In this document: positions 55,286 to 64,000 of the stretch, piece after piece
How the letters are laid out: every line of letters starts with the position of its first letter
How positions within the stretch are numbered: the first letter of the stretch is position 1
Assembly: GCF_000744095.1 (NCBI RefSeq)
Contig: NZ_JQLI01000001.1
Span: 1,612,001 to 1,676,000, forward strand
Direction of reading: 5' to 3'
From: Cupriavidus necator A5-1
GTDB lineage: Bacteria; Pseudomonadota; Gammaproteobacteria; Burkholderiales; Burkholderiaceae
DNA: 64,000 bases
Translations under genes and position numbers: made by a program
The notes under the pieces: generated by a model
The model's database searches: none
Told to the model about the DNA's origin: nothing
Seen by the model: only the letters and a program-made list of their open reading frames with translations

Positions 55286-55957
55286 ATGAGCATCCTCGTC
55301 ATCGAAGACGATCCCAAGACCGGCGACTATCTCCGCAAAGGCCTGCGCGAGAGCGGCTACGCCGTGGACCTGGCGCGCACCGGCACGGACGGCCTGCACT
55401 TGGCGCTGGAGCACCACTACGACCTCGTCGTGCTCGACGTGATGCTGCCGGGCATCGATGGCTGGGAGATCATGCGCTCGCTGCGCGCGCAGCGCGACCT
55501 GCCGGTGATCTTCCTGACCGCGCGCGACCACGTCAACGACCGCATCCGCGGCCTCGAACTCGGCGCCGACGACTATCTCGTCAAGCCGTTCTCCTTCGTC
55601 GAGCTGCTGCTGCGCGTGCGCACGCTGCTGCGGCGCGGCGTGGTGCGCGAGGCGGAGGTGTTCGAGTACGCCGACCTCAAGCTCGACGTCCTGCGCCGCA
55701 AGGTGATGCGGCAAGGCGTGGAGATCGCGCTGACCAACAAGGAGTTCCTGCTGCTGCACCTGCTGGTCAAGCGGCAGGGCGAGGCGCTCTCGCGCACGCT
55801 GATCGCCGCCGAGGTGTGGGACATGAACTTCGACAGCGACACCAATGTCGTCGACGTGGCCATCAAGCGGCTGCGGGCCAAGGTCGACCAGCCGTTCGAG
55901 AGGAAGCTGATCCACACCGTGCGCAGCATCGGCTACACCTTCGGCGAAGGCGCGTGA
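55286..55957 (+). CDS. OmpR-family response regulator (CusR-like)
   Basis: A 223-residue response regulator: receiver domain with phospho-acceptor Asp51 in VVLDVMLPG, then a winged-helix DNA-binding domain ending [12 protein letters not shown]. It resembles heavy-metal regulators such as CusR/CopR. It is divergent from the molybdoprotein operon and overlaps the sensor kinase start by GTGA. It probably controls that operon; no metal genes are adjacent. Confidence 0.92.
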   Translation: MSILVIEDDPKTGDYLRKGLRESGYAVDLARTGTDGLHLALEHHYDLVVLDVMLPGIDGWEIMRSLRAQRDLPVIFLTARDHVNDRIRGLELGADDYLVKPFSFVELLLRVRTLLRRGVVREAEVFEYADLKLDVLRRKVMRQGVEIALTNKEFLLLHLLVKRQGEALSRTLIAAEVWDMNFDSDTNVVDVAIKRLRAKVDQPFERKLIHTVRSIGYTFGEGA

Positions 55958-57402
55958 ACGCCTGGCTCCAGCGCCCGCACTCGCTGGCGGCGCGCACCAC
56001 GCTCCTGTTCGCGCTGATCGCCTGCGCGGTGATCGGCGCGCTGGGCGCGTATTTCTACGACTCCGCCAGGGCCTCGATGGAAGCGCGCGCCGACCTGCAG
56101 CTCATCGGGCGCGTGACGCATTTCCGCCGGCTGGCGCGCAGCGTCTACACGGTCTCCGAGCTCAAGGACCGGCCGCTGCTGTTCGAGACCATGCTCGGCG
56201 CCGAGCGCGACGTGCTGGTCTTCCGCAGGCCGGGCGAGCCGCCCTTCATCCACGTCAACCCGGACGACCTGCCGGTGCCGCTGGCGCTTGCCGCGCTGAC
56301 CCCCGTGGACGGCGCCAGCCTCACCGCCGCCAGCATCCTGCGCACGCAGCTCGACAGCGGCGTGCCGATCCACTGGGCCGCGGCGCGGGCGCGCTCGAAC
56401 GAGGACGGCAGCGTGGTCGAGGTGATCGCGGCCCATCCGATGAACAACGAAGCGCAGATGCTGGCCGCCTACCGCGACCGCGTTCTGCTGGCCACGCTGG
56501 TGGGCATGCTGGCGGCCACCGCGCTCGCGTTCCTCGCCATCCGGCGCGGGTTGCGGCCGGTGGGCAGCATCGCCGCGCGCGCGTCGCAGATCAGTCCCGT
56601 CAGCCTGGCGGTGCGGCTCGACGAGCATGGGGCGCCGGCCGAGCTGCGCAGCCTGGTGCGCGCCTTCAATGCCATGCTCGACCGGCTGGGCGAAGGCTAC
56701 GAACGTCTCTCGCAGTTCTCGGCCGACCTGGCGCACGAGATCCGTACACCGGTGGGCGCGCTGATCGGGCAGACGCAGGTGACGCTGAGCCAGCCGCGCA
56801 AGCCGGAGGAATACCAGGCGGTGCTCGAGTCCAATTTGGAGGAGCTCGGCCGGCTGGGGCATATCGCGGAGAACATCCTGTTTCTCGCGCAGGCGGACCA
56901 CACGCGGCTGACCGTCGAGCAGTCGGCGGTGCCGCTACGGTCGGAGTTGCACAAGATCGCGGAATACTTCGAGGGGATCGCCGACGAGAAGGGAATGCGC
57001 TTCGATGTGCAGGCCGACGGCACGCTCTGGGCCAATCCGCTGCTGTGCCGCCGCGCCATCAACAACCTCGTCGTCAACGCGGTGCGCTATGGCGCGCCGG
57101 GCAGCGTGGTGCGCCTGAGCGGCGTGCAGCAGGCCGACGGCACGCTGATCTGCGTGGAAAACCGTGGCGAGCCGATCCCGCCGGCCCAGCTCGGCCGGCT
57201 GTTCGACCGTTTCTACCGCGGCGATGCCGCGCGCAGCGGGCTCACCGAGTCCAGCGGCCTGGGCCTGGCCATCGTCAAGGCCATCATGGGCCTGCACAAG
57301 GGGCAGGCCGATGCTGCCTGCCCGGAGCCGGGCCTGATCCGGTTCACGCTGCATTTCCCGCCGGCGCCGGGGCAGCAGGGCAGGCGCGCGCATGGAGAGT
57401 AG
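55954..57402 (+). CDS. sensor histidine kinase
   Basis: A 482-residue membrane kinase: helix at about 15-35, periplasmic sensor to 175, second helix to 195, HAMP, then HisKA with His261 in [18 protein letters not shown] and an HATPase domain ([26 protein letters not shown]). The GTG at 55954 overlaps the response-regulator stop, so the pair is cotranslated. It is similar in layout to heavy-metal sensors, but the ligand is not known. Confidence 0.92.
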   Translation: MNAWLQRPHSLAARTTLLFALIACAVIGALGAYFYDSARASMEARADLQLIGRVTHFRRLARSVYTVSELKDRPLLFETMLGAERDVLVFRRPGEPPFIHVNPDDLPVPLALAALTPVDGASLTAASILRTQLDSGVPIHWAAARARSNEDGSVVEVIAAHPMNNEAQMLAAYRDRVLLATLVGMLAATALAFLAIRRGLRPVGSIAARASQISPVSLAVRLDEHGAPAELRSLVRAFNAMLDRLGEGYERLSQFSADLAHEIRTPVGALIGQTQVTLSQPRKPEEYQAVLESNLEELGRLGHIAENILFLAQADHTRLTVEQSAVPLRSELHKIAEYFEGIADEKGMRFDVQADGTLWANPLLCRRAINNLVVNAVRYGAPGSVVRLSGVQQADGTLICVENRGEPIPPAQLGRLFDRFYRGDAARSGLTESSGLGLAIVKAIMGLHKGQADAACPEPGLIRFTLHFPPAPGQQGRRAHGE

Positions 57403-57533
57403 CTCTCGCGGGCCGTAGACGGGGCAGCCGAGCCTGAGTCGGTCGAGCGCGCCCTAATCTCGCTTACCGAGGCGGGTGCGCGCCTATATCCGGCGAATGC
57501 GTCCGTCAGCCGCTCGTGTTACCGGTCGCGGGC

Positions 57534-57962
57534 CTACTTTCGGGAGACGCGATACCGGCCCTCACCCTTCCGATGCGCATCCTTATCGAGCGCCCGCTCC
57601 GCCTCATCACCCGTCGCACCCTTGTAAAAGAGATGCACCCCAATCGCCAGCGAATCATGGCGGATTTCCTGGAGGGCCTTCCAAGCCTTGAACGGGTCGC
57701 GGAACGCCAGGTAGTGGGTTTCCTGCGCGATCAGTTCGGCCACCTCGTGCAGGCCGTGGCCATGCAGGGCGCTGACAAGGGCGTCCAGGCTGCGGTGCGT
57801 GCGGGCGTCGGTGCGGGGATATAGCATGTGGAGCACGGCGACCTGCTGCTCGGCGACGAGTGCCGAGAGAGCGACAACGATTTGCTGATGGTTGAGCGCG
57901 GTGACGATGTGATCGGGGTTGTCGACATGCTTGGCGAACAGGGCTTCGAGGATGGCACTCAT
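57534..57962 (-). CDS. small conserved-looking hypothetical protein
   Basis: A 142-residue predicted cytoplasmic protein starting MSAILEALFAKHVDNPDHIV, with AAAGGAG before ATG 57962. I do not recognise a domain. It looks alpha-helical and has a basic C-terminus. It stands alone between the kinase gene and the flavoprotein operon. Confidence 0.6.
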   Translation of the reverse strand: MSAILEALFAKHVDNPDHIVTALNHQQIVVALSALVAEQQVAVLHMLYPRTDARTHRSLDALVSALHGHGLHEVAELIAQETHYLAFRDPFKAWKALQEIRHDSLAIGVHLFYKGATGDEAERALDKDAHRKGEGRYRVSRK

Positions 57963-58138
57963 GTTATGACTCCTTTGCTGCTGACTGCTGACTGGAGACG
58001 GCACGCCGGAAGCGGCCGCAGCGGCTGCCTGGCTCCGGCCCGCAATTGCCGGGGGGGCCGTGGCCGGAACTCTGGCGGGCGGTTCATGGAATGTACGCGT
58101 GAGGACAACCTGGGGGAAACCCTGATTCAAGCAATACA

Positions 58139-58158
58139 TTGTTCCGCAAACGGAACAA
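58139..58158. promoter_or_regulatory. perfect palindrome TTGTTCCG-N4-CGGAACAA
   Basis: A 20-bp perfect inverted repeat in the spacer upstream of the hypothetical protein. The TTCCG-N4-CGGAA core is of the kind bound by some IclR-family regulators, but no regulator is known for it. Confidence 0.4.
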
Positions 58159-58163
58159 AGGGA

Positions 58164-58373
58164 ATGGAACTAACGCGCGTTTGCGCCGGTCACCCTGCAT
58201 CGCGCCAGCACGCACTCGAACAAGCGTGTGATGACGCGCGGATCAGAAAGGAGGCCTTTCAATGGCGGGTTACCGAGCAACGGCATGCCAGACGGGGCAA
58301 GAAAAAGACCGACGCCGCGGAGGGCAAGACGTCGGCCAAACAGGAAGAAGTAGAACGCCTTACTCGTAGCTGA
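58164..58373 (+). CDS. doubtful small basic protein
   Basis: A 69-residue frame starting at ATG 58164, rich in Lys, Arg and Glu near the end. Its 3' end overlaps the end of the convergent flavoprotein gene by 14 bp. No ribosome site or known family. A second frame from 58261 has AAAGGAGG upstream but is only about 36 codons. Either or neither may be real. Confidence 0.2.
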   Translation: MELTRVCAGHPASRQHALEQACDDARIRKEAFQWRVTEQRHARRGKKKTDAAEGKTSAKQEEVERLTRS

Positions 58374-59568
58374 TATGCGGATTGCCCGCCGCAAGCGCCT
58401 GTTCCCGATCGGGGGCAGGCGGGTAGATCCATTGCGTGTTGATCAACTGCTTGCGCACCTTGCCTTCCGCGTGGGTCAGCTTGACCTGCCGGTCCCAACC
58501 TTCTGTATAGACCGCGCCCCATGCGCCCAGGTCCAGGCACGTGGCATAGAAAGGCTGGCGGTACTCGATGGTCGGGATGCCAAGCAGGTCGGCGGCAACG
58601 TTATGGCCGGCGAAGCGCCCCATGAACAGCGCGTGCTGGCACGACATGAGCGAGTAGTGCTCCTCGTCGTCGGTAAGTGCCCGCACCACGTCGCCCGCGC
58701 CGAAGATGTCCTTCGCACCGCTCACGCGGAGATCGCCTGTCACTTCCATGCGGCCCTGGCGATCCACGTTCGGTGATACCTGCGCGGTCAATCCGCTGGC
58801 CACCATGCCGCCGGTCCAGATGACGGTGTTGGCGTCGATGCGCTCGCCGGTAGCGGTGACGACACCGCCGGCATCCACCGACACCACGCCCGCGCCTACG
58901 CGGGTTTCGATGCCGAGATGATCCAGTGCCTCGCTGACCGCTTGCAGCGGACCGGCGCCCAGGTCTGGAGCGATGGCGTCCGCGCGCTCCACGATGATGA
59001 TGCGCGGGCGCACGTTTTCGCCGAGGATGGGGCGGAGGTGCGCCGGCAGTTCCGTTGCCGCTTCCAGCCCGGTAAATCCACCGCCCACGACCACGAAGGT
59101 ATTGCGGGCCGCGGTGTCCGGCTTCGAAGCCAGGCTTTCCAGGTGCTTGCGCAGCTTGACGGCGTCGTCGAGCTGGTCCACGGCGAATGCATGCTCGGCC
59201 AGGCCGGGCAGCGGCGGACGGAACAGGCGGCTGCCGCTGGTCAGGACCAGACGGTCGTAGTTGACGGATTTCGTCTCGCCGGCCGCCGTGGTGACATCAA
59301 CGCAGTGGTCCGCGGAATGGATACGCTCGACCGTGCCTTCAATGAAGTTCACGTTGACGGCATCCAGCAACGGCAGGAACGGCGCCGCCATCTGCTCGGG
59401 ACGGACTTCATACAGGCGCGGCCGTACGTGAAGCTCGGGGTACGGCGACACCAGCGTGATTTCGACATCCGAGCCGGCTTCGCGCTCCATATCGATGACA
59501 CGCGCCGCACCGAGCGCTGCCCAAAGCCCGGCAAAGCCGCCGCCAACAATCAGGATCTTTCGTTTCAT
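58360..59568 (-). CDS. NAD(P)H:quinone oxidoreductase-like flavoprotein (NDH-2 type)
   Basis: A 402-residue pyridine nucleotide-disulfide oxidoreductase family protein. The FAD-binding ILIVGGGFAGLWAALGAAR (5-23) and the NAD-binding VVVGGGFTGLEAATELPAHL (near 159) are clear; DIFGAGDVVR near 287 is the third FAD motif. It lacks disulfide cysteines, so it fits type II NADH dehydrogenase or related quinone reductases. It begins a stretch of minus-strand redox genes but is separated from the cupin gene by two hairpins. Confidence 0.88.
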   Translation of the reverse strand: MKRKILIVGGGFAGLWAALGAARVIDMEREAGSDVEITLVSPYPELHVRPRLYEVRPEQMAAPFLPLLDAVNVNFIEGTVERIHSADHCVDVTTAAGETKSVNYDRLVLTSGSRLFRPPLPGLAEHAFAVDQLDDAVKLRKHLESLASKPDTAARNTFVVVGGGFTGLEAATELPAHLRPILGENVRPRIIIVERADAIAPDLGAGPLQAVSEALDHLGIETRVGAGVVSVDAGGVVTATGERIDANTVIWTGGMVASGLTAQVSPNVDRQGRMEVTGDLRVSGAKDIFGAGDVVRALTDDEEHYSLMSCQHALFMGRFAGHNVAADLLGIPTIEYRQPFYATCLDLGAWGAVYTEGWDRQVKLTHAEGKVRKQLINTQWIYPPAPDREQALAAGNPHISYE

Positions 59569-59704
59569 GGTGGTTACCTCACTTCTTCAGCGGGATACTT
59601 CCGGCGCGCTCAGGCGCGGCAACGGGTTTCGACTGGCAGAGGGCGGCCGCCGGCCGCGGGTCACACGCGGACCGATGGGTCGCAACTCTGGAAAACAGGG
59701 GGCG

Positions 59705-59769
59705 CGGCAAGAACCTGCAGTGGCGCCGTTCTTGCCGGCAGGATGGTGGGCACCGGCGTTGCCGGTGCC
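59705..59769 (-). terminator. two inverted repeats after the cupin gene
   Basis: CGGCAAGAAC/GTTCTTGCCG (59705-59714 and 59728-59737) and GGCACCGGC-GTT-GCCGGTGCC (59749-59769) lie between the cupin stop and the flavoprotein start. No T-run follows, so rho-independent termination is uncertain; RNA stabilisation is also possible. Confidence 0.4.
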
Positions 59770-59782
59770 TGATTGGACGCGG

Positions 59783-60187
59783 CTACTTCACCGGCGTCAG
59801 GATCGGCGCGCCCTTGTTCTTGATCAGGAACACGACGAACTTTGCCGGCTGCGTCTTGCTGGCATTGCGTCCGACGGTGTGGATATCGTTGGGGCCTTCG
59901 TGGAAGGTATCGCCCGGTTTGAGCGTCACCTCCTTTCCGCCCTTGACGCCCATGACGATGCTGCCCTCGAGCACATAGACCAGGGCGTGCGCGTCATGGC
60001 GATGCACGGGATCCGCGGCGCCCGGCGCGTACTCCACGACGATCATCTCGGCTTCCTTCCCCGGATACTCGGGCAACGGCTCCGTGCGCAGCTGCTTGAC
60101 ACTCACATCCGTCGAGGCGACTGCCGGCGGTGCAACCATCAGGCACGACAAGATCAGGGTTGCTGCAATGGAAACGACCGTCTTCAT
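59783..60187 (-). CDS. periplasmic cupin protein
   Basis: A 134-residue single-domain cupin with a signal peptide (MKTVVSIAATLILSC...AVAST). The metal-binding cupin motif shows HRHDAHALVYVLEG (His residues in motif 1) and HEGPNDIHTVGRN (motif 2). It probably binds a metal and a small ligand in the periplasm. It starts 4 bp after the AhpD-like gene and is cotranscribed with it. Confidence 0.85.
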   Translation of the reverse strand: MKTVVSIAATLILSCLMVAPPAVASTDVSVKQLRTEPLPEYPGKEAEMIVVEYAPGAADPVHRHDAHALVYVLEGSIVMGVKGGKEVTLKPGDTFHEGPNDIHTVGRNASKTQPAKFVVFLIKNKGAPILTPVK

Positions 60188-60191
60188 GGCA

Positions 60192-60671
60192 TCACTCCAG
60201 ATTGGCCTTGTCGAGTCCGAACGCCTTGTCCGACGAGCCGGGCACCATGCGGAACGCCACGTTCAGGCGGTTCCAGGTATTGATCGCCCCCACGAGGAAC
60301 GTGAGATCCGACAGCTCCTTCTCGCTGTACTGGGTGCGCACGCGCTCATAGATGTCGTCGGGCACGCCATGGGCGGGAAGGTTGGTCAGCACCTCGGTCC
60401 AGGCCAGCGCGGCGCGTTCGCGCGGCGAGAACAGCATGGACTCGCGCCAGATCGCCACGTGGTGCAGGCGCAATTCGCGCTCGCCGTGGATCTTTGCCAT
60501 CTTGATATGCATGTCGACGCAGAACGCGCAGCCGTTGAGCTGCGATGCGCGAATCTCGACGAGTTCGCGAATGGGCTCCTCAATGGTGGTCTTCTGGAAC
60601 AGCGCGGCGAGCTCCATGAGCTTCTTGACCAGTTCCGGGGATTGCTGAAAGTAGTTAACGCGTTGCGTCAT
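60192..60671 (-). CDS. AhpD-like carboxymuconolactone decarboxylase family protein
   Basis: A 159-residue all-helical protein. VEIRASQLNGCAFCVDMHIK carries the CxxC pair with a following His, as in AhpD-type peroxidase partners. The ATG at 60671 follows CAGGAGA. It may reduce hydroperoxides or act on a small substrate; with the cupin and flavoprotein genes nearby a redox-stress role is plausible, but unproven. Confidence 0.9.
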   Translation of the reverse strand: MTQRVNYFQQSPELVKKLMELAALFQKTTIEEPIRELVEIRASQLNGCAFCVDMHIKMAKIHGERELRLHHVAIWRESMLFSPRERAALAWTEVLTNLPAHGVPDDIYERVRTQYSEKELSDLTFLVGAINTWNRLNVAFRMVPGSSDKAFGLDKANLE

Positions 60672-60857
60672 GATGTCTCCTGATGAGCGGAAGGGGGTGG
60701 TGTTCACCGAACCTGCGCCGCTGTGCTTGCCGCAGGAACGGCTTGGAGTGAATCCTAGACTTCGGTACGGCATGCCGGTAGTGCTGCCACGGTGCCCACG
60801 CTGTTGTCACATCGGCACCAGTCGCCGCGTCATGCATCGCCGTGGCCGGGCTCCGGA

Positions 60858-61610
60858 CTATTTTTGCTGCGATTGACTCAGCCATTCCTCGAAGCCGATG
60901 CGCCCGAGGCGCGCCTTGCCTTGCGGTACGAGCGTATTTTCCTGAAGCTCGGCACCGAAGTAGCGCGAAGAAGGATCGGCCGCTACGGTCCGGGAGTCTC
61001 CAATCGCCTTGAGATAACGTTGCACGAGGGCGCTCATCTGGAATTTCTCCGGTCCGGCGATCTCGACGATGCCGTTGACCGGTGCGGCAACCGCGCTGTC
61101 GGCCACGGCGTGCGCGACGTCATCCGAAGCGATCGGCTGGATCATGGCGGGAGAGAGTCGTACCGTGCCGCCTTCCCCAGCGGATTGCGCGATGCCGCCG
61201 AGGAATTCCAGGAACTGCGTCGAGCGGACGATCGTATAGGGGATGCCGGCATTCCGGATCAGCGCCTCCTGGGCAATCTTGGCGCGGAAGTAGCCGCTCT
61301 GCGAGAGCTTGTCGGTGCCGACAACGGACAACGCGACATGGTGGGTGACTCCCGCCTCCTTCTCGGCTGCCGCCAGATTGCGGCCCGACGTTTCGAAGAA
61401 ATTCAGGACGGCGTTGTCTTCAAACGAAGGGGAGTTCGCGACATCGACCACGACCTGCGCGCCGGCCAGCGCTGCCGCCAGGCCTTCGCCCGTCAAGGCG
61501 TTGACGCCCGTTTGCGGCGAGGCGGCGACCACTTCATGGCCCTGTGCGGCGAGTCGCGCCACGACCTTCTTGCCGATCAGGCCCGTACCACCAATGACAA
61601 CAATCTTCAT
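60858..61610 (-). CDS. NmrA-like NAD(P)-binding SDR protein
   Basis: A 250-residue atypical short-chain dehydrogenase. The Rossmann motif IVVIGGTGLIGKKVV is at residues 3-17; YFRAKIAQEALIRNAGIPYTIVR is typical of NmrA/NAD(P)H-binding family members that sense or reduce. No ribosome site is strong; ATG at 61610 is set by the motif. It is the upstream neighbour of the AhpD-like gene on the same strand, with a gap of about 190 bp. Confidence 0.85.
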   Translation of the reverse strand: MKIVVIGGTGLIGKKVVARLAAQGHEVVAASPQTGVNALTGEGLAAALAGAQVVVDVANSPSFEDNAVLNFFETSGRNLAAAEKEAGVTHHVALSVVGTDKLSQSGYFRAKIAQEALIRNAGIPYTIVRSTQFLEFLGGIAQSAGEGGTVRLSPAMIQPIASDDVAHAVADSAVAAPVNGIVEIAGPEKFQMSALVQRYLKAIGDSRTVAADPSSRYFGAELQENTLVPQGKARLGRIGFEEWLSQSQQK

Positions 61611-61810
61611 GATGCGTCTCCATGCTGAGGAAGGTGGAACAATCCACGAGACCATGGTAGGTAAAGCGGTGTCCCCGCGCCAGATCGACTCGGAACCCAC
61701 GGTGTTTCCTGTTTGGCATCAATCCGGATGCGGGCAGCTGCCCGCCTGTCGTCGATGCGTCGATGCGGGAGCAGGAATGGGGTAAGGCTGTCTGGCGGGG
61801 AGCCGTGGAC

Positions 61811-62782
61811 CTAGCGATTCACCTTCAACCGGTATTCGCTGGGAGAAAGCCCAAAGTGTCTTTGAAAGGTCACCCGCATCCGCTCTTCGCTGCCAAAGCC
61901 GCACTCGCGCGCGATCTGGTCGACCGGCCGGGTCTGGTCCTGCAGCAATCGGCGGGCGGCTTCCACCCTGAAATGCTCGACGCCTTTGGCGGGCGTGCGC
62001 CCGGTCTTCTGCTTGTAGACCCGCGCAAAGTTCCGTGGGCTCATGCCTACGTGGTCCGCAAGCTGCTCGACGGAGAGCTCTTCCCTAGACAGGTTCTGGA
62101 TGATCCAGAGATGCAGCGTCTCGAAGACCGGCACCTGCCGGCTTTGCGTGATGAGGATCTCGCTGAGCTGGGGCTGCGCCCCCGGCCGCTTCATGAACAC
62201 CGCAAGTTCCTTCGCTGTACTCAGCGCAACCTCGTGGCCGTAGTCGGCCTCCACCATGGCAAGCGCGAGATCGATGCCGGTGGTGACGCCGGCCGAGGTC
62301 CAGAGATTCTGTTGCTGCACGAAGATGGCTTCGGGGTCCAGGTCCACCGAGGGAAACAGTGCGCGAAAATGGTCGTGCATCTGCCAATGGGTCGTAGCGC
62401 GCTTGCCATCGAGAAATCCCGCGTGGGCCAGCAGGAATGCACCGCTGCATACCGAGGCGACGCGCCGGACTTCGCGGGGAACGGTGCGCAGCCACTCGAT
62501 CAGCGACGCGGAGTTCTTCGCGACCTCGATGATGTTCGGGGAGCCCGGGACAACGACCGTGTCGATGGTTCGCATGTCGAAGGATGCTATTGCCGCGGTT
62601 TGCAGCGTTGTCCCTTCCATCGCCGCGACCGTGCCGCCGGACAGGCTGGCGGTATGGCAGCGGTAGCCGGGCATGCCTCGCCCCCGCGCGTAGTTCGAAG
62701 CGGCCCAGAACACCGTCTGGGGGCCAGCGAGATCGAGCAGGCTCACATCTGGATAGACCACGAAGAGAATATTACGCGGCAT
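61811..62782 (-). CDS. GlxA family AraC-type transcriptional regulator
   Basis: A 323-residue regulator: N-terminal DJ-1/PfpI-like domain (NILFVVYPDVSLLDLAGPQT; Cys elbow SVCSGAFLLAHAG) and C-terminal AraC double helix-turn-helix (LADHVGMSPRNFARVYKQKT, then RECGFGSEERMRVTFQRHFG). Such regulators sense small metabolites, e.g. amines or aldehydes. ATG at 62782 is a tentative start (MPRNILF). A palindrome GCGGGCAG-CTGCCCGC at 61730-61745 lies after its stop and may end the transcript. It may control the redox genes downstream. Confidence 0.88.
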   Translation of the reverse strand: MPRNILFVVYPDVSLLDLAGPQTVFWAASNYARGRGMPGYRCHTASLSGGTVAAMEGTTLQTAAIASFDMRTIDTVVVPGSPNIIEVAKNSASLIEWLRTVPREVRRVASVCSGAFLLAHAGFLDGKRATTHWQMHDHFRALFPSVDLDPEAIFVQQQNLWTSAGVTTGIDLALAMVEADYGHEVALSTAKELAVFMKRPGAQPQLSEILITQSRQVPVFETLHLWIIQNLSREELSVEQLADHVGMSPRNFARVYKQKTGRTPAKGVEHFRVEAARRLLQDQTRPVDQIARECGFGSEERMRVTFQRHFGLSPSEYRLKVNR

Positions 62783-63536
62783 GACTGGCCTCGGCATGGC
62801 GCGATGTCGCGCGATAATCACCCCGCCGGGACCGGGCCGGCCGACGCGCATCATCGGTTCGGGCGCTCGCCGGACGGCGAGAGAGTATGGAAGACAATGA
62901 GGTCATGGATCGAATCCGGTGCATTGCCCGCGCACCATCAAGGCATGCGCCTGGCAAGCTGCATCGTGCTCTGCCGGCAGTCGCCGTCGCGACGGGACGT
63001 AATGGAAGCGAGTCTAGATACCCTCGATACAAGGGGTCAAGACGGCAGGGTGGGCGGCTGCGTTTCCATTTGCGCACCAATCGCCGATCCAATCCGCGAG
63101 GCGTGCAGAGCGAGGCTGGCAGTCTGGCAGGAAATTTGGGAACGCTGTCATTTACGACGCATGAGGGCGTTATTAACATCAGAGACTCGTCGGCAAGTGG
63201 GTGAGCGGTTGGGGCCGGCGTCAGTCAATTGCGAAGATGCCAGGAACGCATGTTGCCGAAGTGTTTGTCGGCAGGCCGGCCTGTGAGCACGAACCCCCCT
63301 TTCGTCTAATTCAATCTGACAGCTGCGCAACCAACCGGCATTCGGCTTGGCCCCGATCAACACCGTGGCTGCGAATGTCGAGGTTGATCCTGCACTGCAG
63401 CGTAACAGCCTCGTCCCTGAAGCTCATTCACCCACAAGGAGATGCCCTAGTAATCAGGAGGGCACGCGACGGCCTGCGCTGCGTACGCAGCGGAGGAAAC
63501 CCGGTCGAACATCGGAAATCTGTGGGAACACCAGAC
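62783..63536. other. intergenic stretch with no supported gene
   Basis: 754 bp between the divergent GlxA and LysR genes. Short open frames on both strands lack ribosome sites and recognisable families. The promoters of both regulators must lie here; no clear element stood out. Confidence 0.4.
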
Positions 63537-64000
63537 ATGGATCAATCGGAAACATCGGAACATGGCTTCCGTCTCAGTTTGCCAAATCGCGCTGATGCGT
63601 TGTCCACGAGCTTTGCCGCGAGCTATGCGGGGATCATGGCGTTCATGGCCGTTGCCAGCGAGCGCAGCTTCGCCAAGGCCGGCGAGCGCCTCGGCATCGG
63701 CCGTTCTGCCGTGAGCAGGAATGTCCAGAAGCTCGAAGCGCAGCTGAGTACCCGGCTGCTCCTGCGCACTACGCGCACCACGCAACTGACCCGCGAAGGC
63801 CAACGCTTCTTCGAGAGCTGCCACCAGGGTGTCACGCACCTTGTGGAGGCCATGAACGACATGCTGGAGCTTCGCCAGGGCCCGCCACGTGGCCTGGTCC
63901 GCATCAGCGCGACGGTAGGCTTCGGCAGGAAGGTCGTTGCGCCTTTGCTGGCAAAGTTTGTGGATACCTACCCCGACATCGCCGTCGATCTGCTGCTCGA
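63537..64000 (+). CDS. LysR family transcriptional regulator (3' end outside window)
   Basis: The first 154 residues of a LysR-type regulator: after a 28-residue lead, SYAGIMAFMAVASERSFAKA, then GRSAVSRNVQKLEAQLSTRL is the winged helix-turn-helix and LVRISATVGFGRKVVAPLLA starts the effector domain. ATG at 63537; ribosome site weak. The frame is open to the window edge. Confidence 0.88.
   Translation, partial: MDQSETSEHGFRLSLPNRADALSTSFAASYAGIMAFMAVASERSFAKAGERLGIGRSAVSRNVQKLEAQLSTRLLLRTTRTTQLTREGQRFFESCHQGVTHLVEAMNDMLELRQGPPRGLVRISATVGFGRKVVAPLLAKFVDTYPDIAVDLLL

Noticed and set aside
53800..55317. Upstream extension of the molybdoprotein frame as one 784-residue protein
   Set aside because: The frame stays open by GC bias, but cytochrome b and the exported protein occupy this DNA in another frame with proper starts and motifs.

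Overview
The window is GC-rich DNA from a beta-proteobacterium of the Burkholderiaceae, most likely Cupriavidus or a close relative. The evidence is the many solute-binding receptors of the tripartite tricarboxylate transporter type (Bug/TctC), the CaiB/BaiF CoA-transferases, MmgE/PrpD proteins and LysR regulators, an OmpC-type porin, and AGGAG-type ribosome sites. The many orphan Bug receptors and decayed genes suggest an accessory region, perhaps on a secondary replicon. No rRNA, tRNA or CRISPR array was seen.

Region 1 (1-30.7 kb) is a mosaic of acyl-CoA and organic-acid catabolic genes: two MaoC hydratase-like proteins around a CitE-type lyase, three CaiB/BaiF proteins (one a probable alpha-methylacyl-CoA racemase), an enoyl-CoA hydratase, an acetyl-CoA-synthetase-like ligase, three intact MmgE/PrpD proteins and one broken, five Bug receptors with no TctA/TctB permease, a porin, an MFS exporter, a nitroreductase, and LysR, TetR and AraC regulators. 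The set fits uptake of a carboxylic acid, CoA activation, hydration and lyase cleavage; the substrate is unknown. Two shared DNA elements tie these genes together: a CTYAC-N4-GTTAG palindrome at four promoters (one in front of the TetR gene), and a 43-bp element with three GCGAA/TTCGC half-sites at two promoters.

Region 2 (30.7-32.3 kb) is a scar of gene remains: the left end of an IS5-type element fused to the 3' end of a tyrosine recombinase, a leuA fragment behind an attenuator-like leader, and a shrunken copy of the nearby DUF2889 gene. The leader also occurs at 23.6 kb.

Region 3 (32.3-38.2 kb) has a lipoprotein lipase and a 1144-residue zinc-ribbon/cyclase/AAA/TPR signalling protein.

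Region 4 (38.2-52.7 kb) starts with an inverted mgtC fragment and ends with a complete mgtC. It holds a DUF3141 - phosphotransacetylase - acetate kinase operon ending in a broken fabI, a decayed pqiA pair, two related TetR genes, and an RND efflux operon (adaptor, pump, outer-membrane factor). A TCATCATGA operator recurs at three promoters here and probably joins the acyl-phosphate operon and the efflux pump under related TetR repressors.

Region 5 (52.9-64 kb) has a molybdopterin oxidoreductase/cytochrome b pair with an exported protein, a divergent two-component system, an NDH-2-like flavoprotein, a cupin, an AhpD-like protein, an NmrA-like reductase, a GlxA-type regulator and the start of a LysR gene.
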